Shown here: piece after piece, positions 41,777-50,500 of the stretch | Layout of the letters: each line of letters starts with the position of its first letter | Position numbering within the stretch: the stretch's first letter is position 1 | Assembly (NCBI RefSeq): GCF_001921865.1 | Contig: NZ_MSCT01000018.1 | Location: forward strand, 124,001 to 188,000 | Source of the DNA: Pseudomonas chlororaphis | Lineage (GTDB): Bacteria; Pseudomonadota; Gammaproteobacteria; Pseudomonadales; Pseudomonadaceae | DNA: 64,000 nt | Reading direction: 5' to 3' | Made by a program: the position numbers and the translations under genes | Notes under the pieces: generated by a model | Told to the model about the DNA's origin: nothing | The model's input: only the letters and a program-made list of their open reading frames with translations | Databases searched by the model: none

Positions 41777-43111
41777 TCAGCTGGCGGTGGCCAGCAGCAG
41801 GTCGCGCACCGAACGGCTGTGGCGGCCTTTGTCGTGTTCGTACAGCGAAGCGGCGATCTCCTCGGCGCGGATCGGCAGCACCGACAGCAGGGTGTCGCTC
41901 AGGCCGTGGCTGGCCTGGCTAAAGCCCTGGGTGTAGATGCCGGCCTTGCAGCGCTCGTCGGTGATGATCCGGTAGTTGCGATCGACCTCGAAGTCGCCCA
42001 GGTAAGCTTCCAGCGGCGCCAGCAGCGCGCGGTGGGTCTGGCGCTCGTAGCCGGTGGCGAGGATCACCGCGTCGTAGTGGCGGGTGCTCAACTCGCCGGT
42101 GGAGGTGTTGCGCAGCACCAGCTCGATGCCCTGGGCGGTGGCGGTGGCTTTCTCCACCGTGGTCAGGGTACGGAACACATGGCGCGCGACGCCGGAGACT
42201 TTCTGCCGGTAGAGAATGCCGTAGATGCGCTCGATCAGGTCGACGTCCACCACCGAATAGTTGGTGTTCTGGTATTCGTGGACCAGGCGCTCACGCTCGC
42301 CGCTCGGCTGCTGGAACACCAGGTCGGTGAAGGCCGGCGAGAACACTTCGTTGACGAACGGGCTGTCGTCGGCCGGCTTCAGGGCCGAGCCGCGGACCAG
42401 CATGTCCACCTGCACCGAAGGGAAGCTGTCGTTGAGGTCGATGAAGGCTTCCGCGGCGCTCTGCCCGCCGCCGACAATCGCCACGTTCATCGGCTTGCCG
42501 CCGCTGCACGGCTGGCTGGCCATGCGCTCCAGGTACTGGGCGTGATGGAACACCCGGCCGTCGTCCTTGAGCGCCTTGAAGGTCTCCGGGATCAGCGGCG
42601 TGCCGCCGGGGCTGACCACCACCGAACGGCTGGTACGCACGAACTCCTGGCCCTGGCTGTCGCGGGAAATCACCCGCAGCGCCTCGACCTGCTGGTTGTG
42701 CAGCACCGGCTCGATGCCCAGCACTTCTTCGCCGTAGCGGCTCTGCTCCTGGAAGTGCCCGGCGACCCAGCGCAGGTAATCGTTGAACTCCATGCGGCAC
42801 GGATAGAAGGTGCCCAGGTTGATGAAGTCCACCAGGCGGCCGTGGTGCTTGAGGTAGTTGACGAAGGAATACGGGCTGGTCGGGTTGCGCAGGGTGACCA
42901 AGTCCTTGAGGAAGGAAATCTGCAGGTCGCTCTGGGCCACCAGCGTATTGCCGTGCCAGCGGTAGTCGGCCTGCTTGTCGAGAAACAGCACGTCCAGCGG
43001 ACCCTGGCTCTGGCCACGCTCTTCCAGCGCGATAGCCAGCGCCAGGTTCGAGGGGCCGAAACCGATACCGATCAGGTCGTGAACGATGGTCGATGCAATT
43101 GCCTGTGTCAT
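41777..43111 (-). CDS. pvdA: PvdA, L-ornithine N5-monooxygenase
   Basis: The product is 444 residues with AGAGGA ribosome site. The FAD-binding loop is DLIGIGFGPSNLALAIALEE. The NADPH loop is NVAIVGGGQSAAEAFIDL, and the late LATGYE motif is typical of N-hydroxylating monooxygenases. LQISFLKDLVTLRNPTSPYS is a hallmark of ornithine and lysine hydroxylases. It adds the N5-hydroxyl to ornithine, the first step to the hydroxamate iron ligands of pyoverdine; PvdF then formylates it. A perfect PvdS box lies 99 bp upstream. The gene is next to fpvI, as in PAO1. Confidence 0.96.
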   Translation of the reverse strand: MTQAIASTIVHDLIGIGFGPSNLALAIALEERGQSQGPLDVLFLDKQADYRWHGNTLVAQSDLQISFLKDLVTLRNPTSPYSFVNYLKHHGRLVDFINLGTFYPCRMEFNDYLRWVAGHFQEQSRYGEEVLGIEPVLHNQQVEALRVISRDSQGQEFVRTSRSVVVSPGGTPLIPETFKALKDDGRVFHHAQYLERMASQPCSGGKPMNVAIVGGGQSAAEAFIDLNDSFPSVQVDMLVRGSALKPADDSPFVNEVFSPAFTDLVFQQPSGERERLVHEYQNTNYSVVDVDLIERIYGILYRQKVSGVARHVFRTLTTVEKATATAQGIELVLRNTSTGELSTRHYDAVILATGYERQTHRALLAPLEAYLGDFEVDRNYRIITDERCKAGIYTQGFSQASHGLSDTLLSVLPIRAEEIAASLYEHDKGRHSRSVRDLLLATAS

Positions 43112-43209
43112 TTCCAGTGTCCTCTGGATAAGAGCCCCTCAACGCGGGGAGAAATCGACGGTGACCTGACCGGCCCATGACAAGGCAGCAGGTCGTCTGT
43201 TGAGTAGGA

Positions 43210-43233
43210 ACGAGGACAATGAAAAGAAATTTA
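43210..43233 (-). promoter_or_regulatory. PvdS iron-starvation box of pvdA
   Basis: On the minus strand TAAAT (43233-43229) and CGT (43212-43210) are separated by exactly 16 bases, the consensus of promoters read by the sigma factor PvdS. It lies 99 bp upstream of the pvdA start. Confidence 0.9.
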
Positions 43234-43244
43234 ACAAAGAAGGA

Positions 43245-43727
43245 TCAATGGGCGTCCCACTGCCGCACGCGCACCCGGCAATGTTTCATCGCGTTGACGA
43301 TGTGCTTCTCCACCAGGCTGCGGGAAATCCCCAGGCGCTCGGCGATCTCCGGGTGGGACAGGCCTTCGAGCTTGCGCAGGAGGAAACTTTCCCGGCACAG
43401 CGTCGGCAGCTCGGCCAGCGCCCGTTGCAGCATGTCCAGGCGCTGGCCGTGGTCGATGCACGTATGTGGCGAGGGGCTGAAGAAGCGCTCTTCGTTGTCG
43501 AGCACCTCCAGGGATTCGACCTGGCGCAGGGCGTTGCGCCGATGGCCGTCGATCACCAGGTTCAGCGCCGTGCGATAAAGGAAGGCCCGCGGCTGCTCGA
43601 TCGGCGTGTCGCTGGAACGTTCCAGCACCCGCACATAAGCGTCATGCACCACATCTTCGGCGACCTGCAGGTTGCCCAGCTTGGCGTTGAGGAAACACAC
43701 CAGCTCGCGATAGTAGTTTTCCAACAT
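43245..43727 (-). CDS. fpvI: FpvI, ECF sigma factor for the ferripyoverdine receptor
   Basis: The product is 160 residues from the ATG at 43727 (MLENYYRELVCFLNAKLGNL), close to the PAO1 FpvI length. The frame extends upstream to 43841 but with un-sigma-like sequence. Region 2 has LQVAEDVVHDAYVRVLERSS and AFLYRTALNLVIDGHRRNAL. Region 4 has SFLLRKLEGLSHPEIAERLG and SRSLVEKHIVNAMKHCRV. It is not PvdS-like in sequence. By analogy it turns on fpvA when ferripyoverdine binds. No fpvR lies beside it, which is unusual against PAO1. A Fur-like site is upstream. Confidence 0.88.
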   Translation of the reverse strand: MLENYYRELVCFLNAKLGNLQVAEDVVHDAYVRVLERSSDTPIEQPRAFLYRTALNLVIDGHRRNALRQVESLEVLDNEERFFSPSPHTCIDHGQRLDMLQRALAELPTLCRESFLLRKLEGLSHPEIAERLGISRSLVEKHIVNAMKHCRVRVRQWDAH

Positions 43728-43820
43728 GACTCCCGACCGCGACACGCGGCTTTTGTCCTTGAGCACGACCGACGACCGAGCCTGGGGCTGGCGCTTCGAT
43801 GATGGCAGTTTAGAAGTGGC

Positions 43821-43844
43821 GTAATTTATAGTAATTCTCATATA
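43821..43844 (-). promoter_or_regulatory. Candidate Fur box upstream of fpvI
   Basis: On the minus strand the AT-rich segment TATATGAGAATTACTATAAA, continuing TTAC, contains GAGAATTACTAT. This is close to Fur sites (GATAAT-type hexamers) seen before Pseudomonas iron-sigma genes. It is about 95 bp upstream of the fpvI start. A rough by-eye match only. Confidence 0.55.
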
Positions 43845-43928
43845 GATTTAAAGTGCCGTGTCGATTCGCCGGGTTTATTTTCGTCGGCTATACCTTCCGC
43901 CGCAGCTGTAACGCCATGTGTCCCGGCT

Positions 43929-43952
43929 TAAATTCCCCCCGACGCCTCTCGT
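43929..43952 (+). promoter_or_regulatory. PvdS iron-starvation box of pvdRT-opmQ
   Basis: TAAAT (43929-43933), 16 bases, CGT (43950-43952): a perfect iron-starvation box 108 bp before the pvdR start. Confidence 0.9.
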
Positions 43953-44059
43953 CTACCTGACAGCTCCCCGTATCTGTCGCTCTGCCGACAGCCTCCAGCC
44001 ATGCCACGCCTCCCGGGGCGGCCGGACGACGGGTCGATTTCCATTGGCCGGAACCCTGC

Positions 44060-45232
44060 ATGAAACGTCCCCGTCATTCCCGACGCGCCCTGCTTGTCAC
44101 CCTGTGTCTGATTCCTGTCGTTGCCATCGCCGCCTGGCAGATCCTGCCGCCAGGGCGCGACCAGTTCGCCACCGTGCAGGTCAGCCGCGGCACCATCGAA
44201 AGCAACGTGACCGCCCTGGGCACCCTGCAACCGCGGCGTTATGTCGACGTCGGCGCCCAGGCCTCCGGGCAGATCCGCAAGATCCACGTCGAATCCGGCG
44301 ATGCGGTCAAGGAAGGCCAGCTGCTGGTGGAAATCGACCCCGCCACCCAGCAGGCCAAGCTCGACGCCAGCCGTTTCGCCATCGAGAACCTGCAGGCCCA
44401 GTTGCAGGAGCAGCGGGCCCAGAACGAACTGGCCCGGCAGAAGTACCAGCGCCAGCAGAACCTCGCCGCCGGCGGCGCGACCCGCGACGAAGACGTGCAG
44501 ACCGCACGCGCCGAACTCAAGGCCACCCAGGCGCGGATCGACATGTTCCAGGCGCAGATCCGCCAGGCCCAGGCCAGCCTGCGCAGCGACCAGGCGGAAC
44601 TGGGCTATACGCGCATCTATGCGCCGATGTCCGGCACCGTGGTCGCGGTGGACGCCCGCGAAGGCCAGACCCTCAACGCCCAGCAGCAGACGCCGCTGAT
44701 CCTGCGTATCGCCCGGCTGTCGCCGATGACCGTCTGGGCCGAGGTGTCCGAAGCCGACATCGGCCACGTCAAGCCGGGCATGAGCGCCTACTTCACCACC
44801 CTGAGCGGCGGCAACCGGCGCTGGACCAGCACCGTGCGGCAGATCCTGCCGATCCCGCCCAAGCCGCTCAACGAAACCAGCCAGGGCAGCGGCAGCCCCA
44901 ACAGTTCGAGCAAGAGCGGCAGCGGCCGGGTGGTGCTCTACACCGTGCTGCTGGATGTGGATAACGCCGACAACGCGCTGATGGCCGAGATGACCACCCA
45001 GGTATTTTTTGTCTCAGAACGCGCGCAAGACACCCTCACCGCGCCGATTGCCGCGCTGCAGGGCAGCACCGACGAAGGCGTGCAACTGGCGCGGGTGGTG
45101 GCCAAGAACGGCTCGATCGAGGAGCGCAAGGTCCGGGTCGGCATCAGCGACCGCCTGCGCATCCAGGTCCTGGAGGGCCTCGCCGAAGGCGAGCACCTGC
45201 TGATCGGCCCGACCGAAAGCAGCGGGGGCTGA
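44060..45232 (+). CDS. pvdR: PvdR, periplasmic adaptor of the pyoverdine efflux pump
   Basis: This 390-residue MacA-type membrane fusion protein has one N-terminal anchor (about 9-27) followed by the lipoyl half. The coiled-coil hairpin (about 95-180) is rich in Gln/Ala/Arg, and the second lipoyl half reads LGYTRIYAPMSGTVVAVDAR. A Ser/Gly-rich insertion (GSGSPNSSSKSGSG, about 275-290) interrupts the barrel, as I recall for this subfamily. With PvdT and OpmQ it exports newly made and recycled pyoverdine. pvdT begins on the base after its stop. Confidence 0.93.
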   Translation: MKRPRHSRRALLVTLCLIPVVAIAAWQILPPGRDQFATVQVSRGTIESNVTALGTLQPRRYVDVGAQASGQIRKIHVESGDAVKEGQLLVEIDPATQQAKLDASRFAIENLQAQLQEQRAQNELARQKYQRQQNLAAGGATRDEDVQTARAELKATQARIDMFQAQIRQAQASLRSDQAELGYTRIYAPMSGTVVAVDAREGQTLNAQQQTPLILRIARLSPMTVWAEVSEADIGHVKPGMSAYFTTLSGGNRRWTSTVRQILPIPPKPLNETSQGSGSPNSSSKSGSGRVVLYTVLLDVDNADNALMAEMTTQVFFVSERAQDTLTAPIAALQGSTDEGVQLARVVAKNGSIEERKVRVGISDRLRIQVLEGLAEGEHLLIGPTESSGG

Positions 45233-47206
45233 ATGCAGACTCCGCTGATCGATCTCAAGGGCATCCGCAAATCCTACGGCGGCGGCGACACCCCGCAAGT
45301 GGATGTGTTGCGGGGTATCGACCTGTCGATCCACGCCGGCGAATTCGTCGCCATCGTCGGCGCCTCCGGCTCCGGCAAGTCGACGCTGATGAACATCCTC
45401 GGCTGCCTCGACCGCCCGACCTCGGGCGACTACCTGTTCGCCGGGGAAAACGTCGCCCAGCTCGACAGCGACGAACTGGCCTGGCTGCGCCGCGAAGCCT
45501 TCGGCTTCGTGTTCCAGGGCTACCACCTGATTCCCTCGGGCTCGGCCCAGGAAAACGTCGAGATGCCGGCGATCTACGCCGGCACCCCGGCGGCCGAGCG
45601 CCACGCCCGCGCCGCCGCCCTGCTCGACCGCCTGGGCCTGGCCAGCCGCACCGGCAACCGCCCGCACCAATTGTCCGGCGGCCAGCAGCAACGGGTATCG
45701 ATCGCCCGCGCGCTGATGAACGGCGGGCACATCATCCTCGCCGACGAACCCACCGGCGCCCTCGACAGCCACAGCGGCGCCGAGGTCATGACCCTGCTCG
45801 ACGAACTGGCCAGCCAGGGCCACGTGGTGATCCTCATCACCCACGACCGCGAAGTCGCGGCCCGGGCCAAGCGCATCATCGAAATCCGCGACGGCGAGAT
45901 CATCAGCGACACCGCCGACGAACACCCCGAAGTCCAGGCCAGCGCCAACAGCGGCGCCCTGCAAGCGGTGGACCTGCGCCAGCGCCTGGCCGAGGGCAGC
46001 GAACACAACGGCGCCTGGAAAGGCGAACTGGTGGACGCCGTGCAAGCGGCCTGGCGGGTGATGTGGATCAACCGCTTCCGCACCGCCCTGACCCTGCTGG
46101 GGATCGTCATCGGCGTCGCCTCGGTGGTGGTCATGCTGGCGGTGGGCGAAGGCAGCAAGCGCCAGGTCATGGCGCAGATGGGCGCCTTCGGCTCGAACAT
46201 CATTTACCTGAGCGGCTACTCGCCCAACCCGCGCACGCCCGAGGGCATCGTCACCCTCGACGACGTCGCGGCCCTGGCCAACCTGCCCCAGGTGAAACGC
46301 ATCATGCCGGTCAACGGCGCGGAGGCCGGGGTGCGCTTCGGCAACGCCGACTACATGAGCTATGTGGGCGGCAACGACACCAACTTCCCGGCAATCTTCA
46401 ACTGGCCCGTGGCCCAGGGCAGCTATTTCAGCGAAGCCGACGAACGCTCGGCGGCCGCGGTGGCGGTGATCGGCCACAAGGTCCGGGAAAAACTCCTCAA
46501 GGACGTGGCCAACCCCATTGGCCAGTACATCCTGATCGAGAACGTGCCGTTCCAGGTGGTCGGCGTGCTTTCGGAGAAAGGCGCCAGTTCCGGCGACAGC
46601 GACAGCGACGACCGCATCGCCGTGCCCTACTCCGCCGCCAGCATCCGCCTGTTCGGCGACCACAACCCGCAGTACGTGGCGATTGCCGCCGCCGATGCCA
46701 GCCGGGTCAAGCAGACCGAACGCGAGATCGACGAACTGATGCTGCGCATGCACGGCGGCAAGCGCGACTTCGAACTGACCAACAACGCGGCGATGATCCA
46801 GGCCGAGGCCCGCACCCAGAACACCCTGTCGCTGATGCTCGGCGCCATCGCCGCGATCTCGCTGCTGGTGGGCGGCATCGGGGTGATGAACATCATGCTC
46901 ATGACCGTGCGCGAACGCACCCGCGAGATCGGCATCCGCATGGCCACCGGCGCCCGCCAGCGCGACATCCTGCGCCAGTTCCTCACCGAGGCGGTGATGC
47001 TCTCGGTGGTCGGCGGCCTGACCGGCATCGCCCTGGCGCTGATCATCGGCGGCGTGCTGATGCTCAGCAAAGTGGCCGTGGCCTTCTCCCTGGCGGCGAT
47101 CCTCGGCGCCTTCGCCTGCGCCCTGGTCACCGGCGTCATCTTCGGCTTCATGCCGGCCCGCAAAGCCGCCCTACTCGACCCGGTCACGGCCCTTACCAGT
47201 GAATGA
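45233..47206 (+). CDS. pvdT: PvdT, MacB-type ABC transporter of the pyoverdine efflux pump
   Basis: The product is 657 residues. The ATPase domain comes first: Walker A GASGSGKST, signature LSGGQQQRVSIARALM, Walker B HIILADEPTGALDS and switch His in VVILITHDREVAA. One membrane segment (about 283-305) precedes a large periplasmic MacB domain (about 306-530). Three C-terminal segments follow, including SLLVGGIGVMNIMLMTVRER. It powers PvdRT-OpmQ, which secretes and recycles pyoverdine. It is directly joined to pvdR, with opmQ 7 bp downstream. Confidence 0.94.
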   Translation: MQTPLIDLKGIRKSYGGGDTPQVDVLRGIDLSIHAGEFVAIVGASGSGKSTLMNILGCLDRPTSGDYLFAGENVAQLDSDELAWLRREAFGFVFQGYHLIPSGSAQENVEMPAIYAGTPAAERHARAAALLDRLGLASRTGNRPHQLSGGQQQRVSIARALMNGGHIILADEPTGALDSHSGAEVMTLLDELASQGHVVILITHDREVAARAKRIIEIRDGEIISDTADEHPEVQASANSGALQAVDLRQRLAEGSEHNGAWKGELVDAVQAAWRVMWINRFRTALTLLGIVIGVASVVVMLAVGEGSKRQVMAQMGAFGSNIIYLSGYSPNPRTPEGIVTLDDVAALANLPQVKRIMPVNGAEAGVRFGNADYMSYVGGNDTNFPAIFNWPVAQGSYFSEADERSAAAVAVIGHKVREKLLKDVANPIGQYILIENVPFQVVGVLSEKGASSGDSDSDDRIAVPYSAASIRLFGDHNPQYVAIAAADASRVKQTEREIDELMLRMHGGKRDFELTNNAAMIQAEARTQNTLSLMLGAIAAISLLVGGIGVMNIMLMTVRERTREIGIRMATGARQRDILRQFLTEAVMLSVVGGLTGIALALIIGGVLMLSKVAVAFSLAAILGAFACALVTGVIFGFMPARKAALLDPVTALTSE

Positions 47207-47213
47207 TCGACCT

Positions 47214-48608
47214 ATGAAAGCGCACCTGACCCTTATCGCCGCCAGCCTGATACTGGCCGCCTGCAGCAGCCCGGCGCCGCGCCCGGACAGCGGCCTGCAA
47301 GCCCCGGCGGCCTGGCATTCCGCCGAGCGCCTGGCCCAGCGCCAGCAAGACCCGCGCTGGTGGCTGCAATTCGGCAGCCCGGAACTCGACCGCCTGATCG
47401 CCGAAGCCCGCGCCGGCAGCCACGACCTGGCGGCAGCCATGGCCCGGGTCCGCCAGGCCCAGGCCAGCGCCGTCATCGCCGGCGCGCCGCTGCTGCCCGC
47501 CGTCACCGGCACCTTCAACGCCAACCGCCAGACACTCCTGCGCGGCAGCGGCTACAGCCAGCTGGATGCCGACAGCAGCAACAAGACCGTGGACTCTTTC
47601 GACGTCGGCCTGAGCGCCACCTACGAAGTCGATTTCTGGGGCGGCCGGCGCGCCGCCCGGGACAGCGCCCTGCTGGGCGTCCAGGCCAGCGAATTCGACC
47701 AGGCCACCGTGGAGCTGACCCTGCTCAGCGGCGTGGCCAACAGTTACGCCCAGGTGTTGTCGCTCAGGGAGCAAAGCCGGATTGCCGAGCTCAACCTGGC
47801 CAATGCCCGCAATGTGCTGCAATTGGTGCAGACCCGCTACGACTCGGGCTCGGCCACTGCCCTGGAACTGGCCCAGCAGAAAAGCCTGGTGGCGGCCCAG
47901 CAACGCCAGGTGCCGCTGGTTCGCCAGCAAGCCGAAGAAGCCCTGATCACCCTTGCCGCCCTCCTCGGCCGGCCGGTGCAGAGCCTGGCCCTGGGCGACC
48001 AGCCCTTCGCCCGGTTGAACTGGCCGAGCATCGACGCCGGAGTGCCCAGCGACCTGCTGGCCCGCCGTCCCGATATCGCCAGCGCCGAAGCCCGATTGGC
48101 GGCGGCCCAGGCCGATGTCCGCGTGGCCCGGGCGGCGATGCTGCCCACCGTGACCCTGACCGCCAACCTGAGCTCGGGCGCCGCCAAGTTCGACGACATA
48201 CTGCGCAGCCCCTTCTACAACCTCACCAGCGGCCTGGTGGCGCCGATCTTCAACAACGGCCGCCTGAGCGCCGAGCGCGACCGCGCCACGGCCCGCCAGG
48301 AGGAACTGCTGGAAAGCTACCGCGGCGCGATCGTCAATGGCTTCGCCGATGTGGAAAAGGCCCTCAACAGCATTCGCGGCCTGGACCAGCAGCGACAATG
48401 GCAAGGCGAAGAACTGAACCAGGCGCAGCGGGCGTTCGAGATCGCCCAGAGCCGCTACCAGGCCGGGGCCGAAGACCTGCTGACGGTACTGGAAACCCAG
48501 CGCACGCTGTACGCCGCCCAGGACCAGAACGTGCAGTTGCGGCTGTCCAGGGTGCAATCGAGCATTGCCCTGTACAAAGCCCTGGGCGGCGGTTGGAAGA
48601 CCCTCTAG
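47214..48608 (+). CDS. opmQ: OpmQ, outer-membrane efflux lipoprotein
   Basis: The product is 464 residues from the ATG at 47214; a GTG at 47199 inside the pvdT end is the alternative. The lipobox LILAACSS predicts lipidation at Cys. The two repeated TolC-like halves have long heptad-rich helices: LDRLIAEARAGSHDLAAAMA begins the first, and LLARRPDIASAEARLAAAQA the second. It completes the tripartite PvdRT-OpmQ pump as the outer-membrane duct. It converges on pvdP. Confidence 0.93.
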   Translation: MKAHLTLIAASLILAACSSPAPRPDSGLQAPAAWHSAERLAQRQQDPRWWLQFGSPELDRLIAEARAGSHDLAAAMARVRQAQASAVIAGAPLLPAVTGTFNANRQTLLRGSGYSQLDADSSNKTVDSFDVGLSATYEVDFWGGRRAARDSALLGVQASEFDQATVELTLLSGVANSYAQVLSLREQSRIAELNLANARNVLQLVQTRYDSGSATALELAQQKSLVAAQQRQVPLVRQQAEEALITLAALLGRPVQSLALGDQPFARLNWPSIDAGVPSDLLARRPDIASAEARLAAAQADVRVARAAMLPTVTLTANLSSGAAKFDDILRSPFYNLTSGLVAPIFNNGRLSAERDRATARQEELLESYRGAIVNGFADVEKALNSIRGLDQQRQWQGEELNQAQRAFEIAQSRYQAGAEDLLTVLETQRTLYAAQDQNVQLRLSRVQSSIALYKALGGGWKTL

Positions 48609-48669
48609 GGCATACCCCGGACCACGCGGCGCGGGCGCTTCGACAAGCCCCGCGCCCGCATCGCAAGCC

Positions 48670-50292
48670 TCAGAGTTTCAGGTGCTGGGCGTACCACGGA
48701 CGCCGCGGCGCCCGCTTGAGCAGCTCCGGCACCTCCTCGTCGCGGCTCAGGGCGATGCGCAAGGCCAGCTTCATGACCTCCTGATCCATCTCCAGCGACA
48801 TCTCGCCGGGGGCGTTGCCCAGCGGCCCGCAACCGTGGGTCGAAGCCCCCAGCCACGGATCGTCGACCTCCACCCAACGCCCGGGCGCGAACCAGGGCAC
48901 GCCGTTGACCTCGCGCCGCAAGACCTCGCCGGGGTGATAACGCTCGTGGGCGCGAAACCAGTCGTCGATGCGGTCGTCGATCCAGCCGTGGAACTTCCAG
49001 AACATCGGATGCACATGGGACGAGAACGGGTCGCCGAGAAAGTCGTTCTGCGCCAGGTACCAGCGCCCGGCGAAATCCGAGGACACCCGCGCCTCCATGA
49101 CCGGCATGCCGTTGGCCGGGTCCCGGGACACGTCGGCCCAGCGCATGTGCAGCCAGTCGTGCAGGCCCAGCTCGACCTCCGAACCGAACTGCCCGAGGGT
49201 CAGGCGGCTGAGGTATTCGGGGTCCCGGTACTGCGACTCCCAGACCTGGAAGTTGCCATAGAAGGCCGCGTCGCTTTTCAAGCCATGCAACCACTGGGTG
49301 AACTCTTCATCGTCGTCGGCCACCCAGGCCGGCGGCACCGAGCAGCCGTCGTGGTTTTCGTAGTAGCGGATAAAGGCCTGGCGGTCCTGCTCGAGGCGCG
49401 GGGACGGCAAGGGAATCTGCTGCCACGACGCCAGGTCCGGCTGCAACGAACGGGCATGCAGCAGCATGTGCCGGTGCATGAAGAAAAAATCGATGCCCGA
49501 GGCGTTGCGATGCTTGCGCCGCCCACGGGCATCGCGCTCGTGCTTGAGCGGCCCCGGCTGCCAGCCGAGCCCGCGCAAACTGTTGCGTTTGTCCTTGGGC
49601 AAGGAGTGCCAGCGATCCCGGGAGGCGTGCCAGAGCTGGTGGAACAGCCGGTGCTGCGGGGACACCAGCCAGGCCAGCAATTCAGGGCTCAGCCCGGTCT
49701 GCTCGCGGGCCGCGGGAAAAGCCCGCTTGCGCGCCACGAACGCCACGGCGGACACCGGCGCCAGCGGCGAGACTTGCAACGGCTGCAGGCTGCCGCTGAG
49801 GGTGCCACTGCCGGCATTGCCCCAGTTCGCCCAGACCTCGTCGAGCACCACCTGGCACTCGTGGCTCGGCGCGCCGTCGAGCCGGCCGCCGGCAAACAGC
49901 CGCCAGCGCACCTTCGCGGCGTTCGCCTGGGCCAGGTCGCCCTGCACCAGAAACTCCACCGGGCCGTCGCCGCGCAGGCTTTGCGGGCGCCCGAGACAGC
50001 CGCGCAGGCCACGCCCGGTCGGGCCGGCGTCGAGCAGCAGCTCGCAGCCGCGCCGCGGCAGCGGTGCCCCGGCCCCCAGGAACTCGATGTCCCAGATGCC
50101 CCGCAGGTGATCGGCCAGGCGTACGCCCGGGTCCAGGGCCACTTCCAGCTTGGCTTCCCCCGGGGTGACTTCCAGCTCTTCCTGACGGCGAACATCCTGG
50201 CGCTGCAATGCCTTCTGGGTGTAGAGCGCCACAGGAATAGCCGCTCCCGTCACCGCCAGACCGGTCAAAAATCCTCTTCTCGAAAACCTCAT
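48670..50292 (-). CDS. pvdP: PvdP, tyrosinase that matures the pyoverdine chromophore
   Basis: The product is 540 residues from the ATG at 50292, with AGGTAGAG upstream. The ATG at 50325 lies only 10 bases from the PvdS -10 element and cannot be used. The N-terminus has a Tat signal (RFSRRGFLTGLAVTG), so it is folded before export to the periplasm. The C-terminal half has tyrosinase copper ligands (FFFMHRHMLLHARSL; a second site near SSHVHPMFWKFHGWIDDRID). It oxidises the ferribactin Tyr-derived tetrahydropyrimidine to the dihydroxyquinoline chromophore. The length matches the family. Confidence 0.93.
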   Translation of the reverse strand: MRFSRRGFLTGLAVTGAAIPVALYTQKALQRQDVRRQEELEVTPGEAKLEVALDPGVRLADHLRGIWDIEFLGAGAPLPRRGCELLLDAGPTGRGLRGCLGRPQSLRGDGPVEFLVQGDLAQANAAKVRWRLFAGGRLDGAPSHECQVVLDEVWANWGNAGSGTLSGSLQPLQVSPLAPVSAVAFVARKRAFPAAREQTGLSPELLAWLVSPQHRLFHQLWHASRDRWHSLPKDKRNSLRGLGWQPGPLKHERDARGRRKHRNASGIDFFFMHRHMLLHARSLQPDLASWQQIPLPSPRLEQDRQAFIRYYENHDGCSVPPAWVADDDEEFTQWLHGLKSDAAFYGNFQVWESQYRDPEYLSRLTLGQFGSEVELGLHDWLHMRWADVSRDPANGMPVMEARVSSDFAGRWYLAQNDFLGDPFSSHVHPMFWKFHGWIDDRIDDWFRAHERYHPGEVLRREVNGVPWFAPGRWVEVDDPWLGASTHGCGPLGNAPGEMSLEMDQEVMKLALRIALSRDEEVPELLKRAPRRPWYAQHLKL

Positions 50293-50334
50293 CGCTCTAC
50301 CTTTATCCAGTGGCGCGCCACGCATCTAGCTAGA

Positions 50335-50358
50335 ACGTTGGATTTGCAAGGAAATTTA
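50335..50358 (-). promoter_or_regulatory. PvdS iron-starvation box of pvdP
   Basis: On the minus strand TAAAT (50358-50354) and CGT (50337-50335) are 16 bases apart, 43 bp upstream of the pvdP start. It is divergent from the pvdM box 23 bp away. Confidence 0.9.
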
Positions 50359-50381
50359 CCGGCCAGACGCTCCCGGGCCGC

Positions 50382-50405
50382 TAAATTTGCCGCCGACCCG
50401 CTCGT
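50382..50405 (+). promoter_or_regulatory. PvdS iron-starvation box of pvdMNO
   Basis: TAAAT (50382-50386), 16 bases, CGT (50403-50405), 96 bp before the pvdM start. It drives the pvdM-pvdN-pvdO operon back to back with pvdP. Confidence 0.9.
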
Positions 50406-50500
50406 CTATCGCGGATAGATGTACACAAAAAGGTCAGACCGGAATGCCCTGCGCCTCCCGGCCCGGCCCCGTCATCAGCCCGCCTGCGACTGGGATAGCA

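Noticed and set aside
43245..43727. Calling the sigma gene next to pvdA pvdS
   Set aside because: Its sequence differs from PvdS (no match to the helices I recall), its length and position match FpvI, and PvdS boxes elsewhere imply pvdS lies outside the window.
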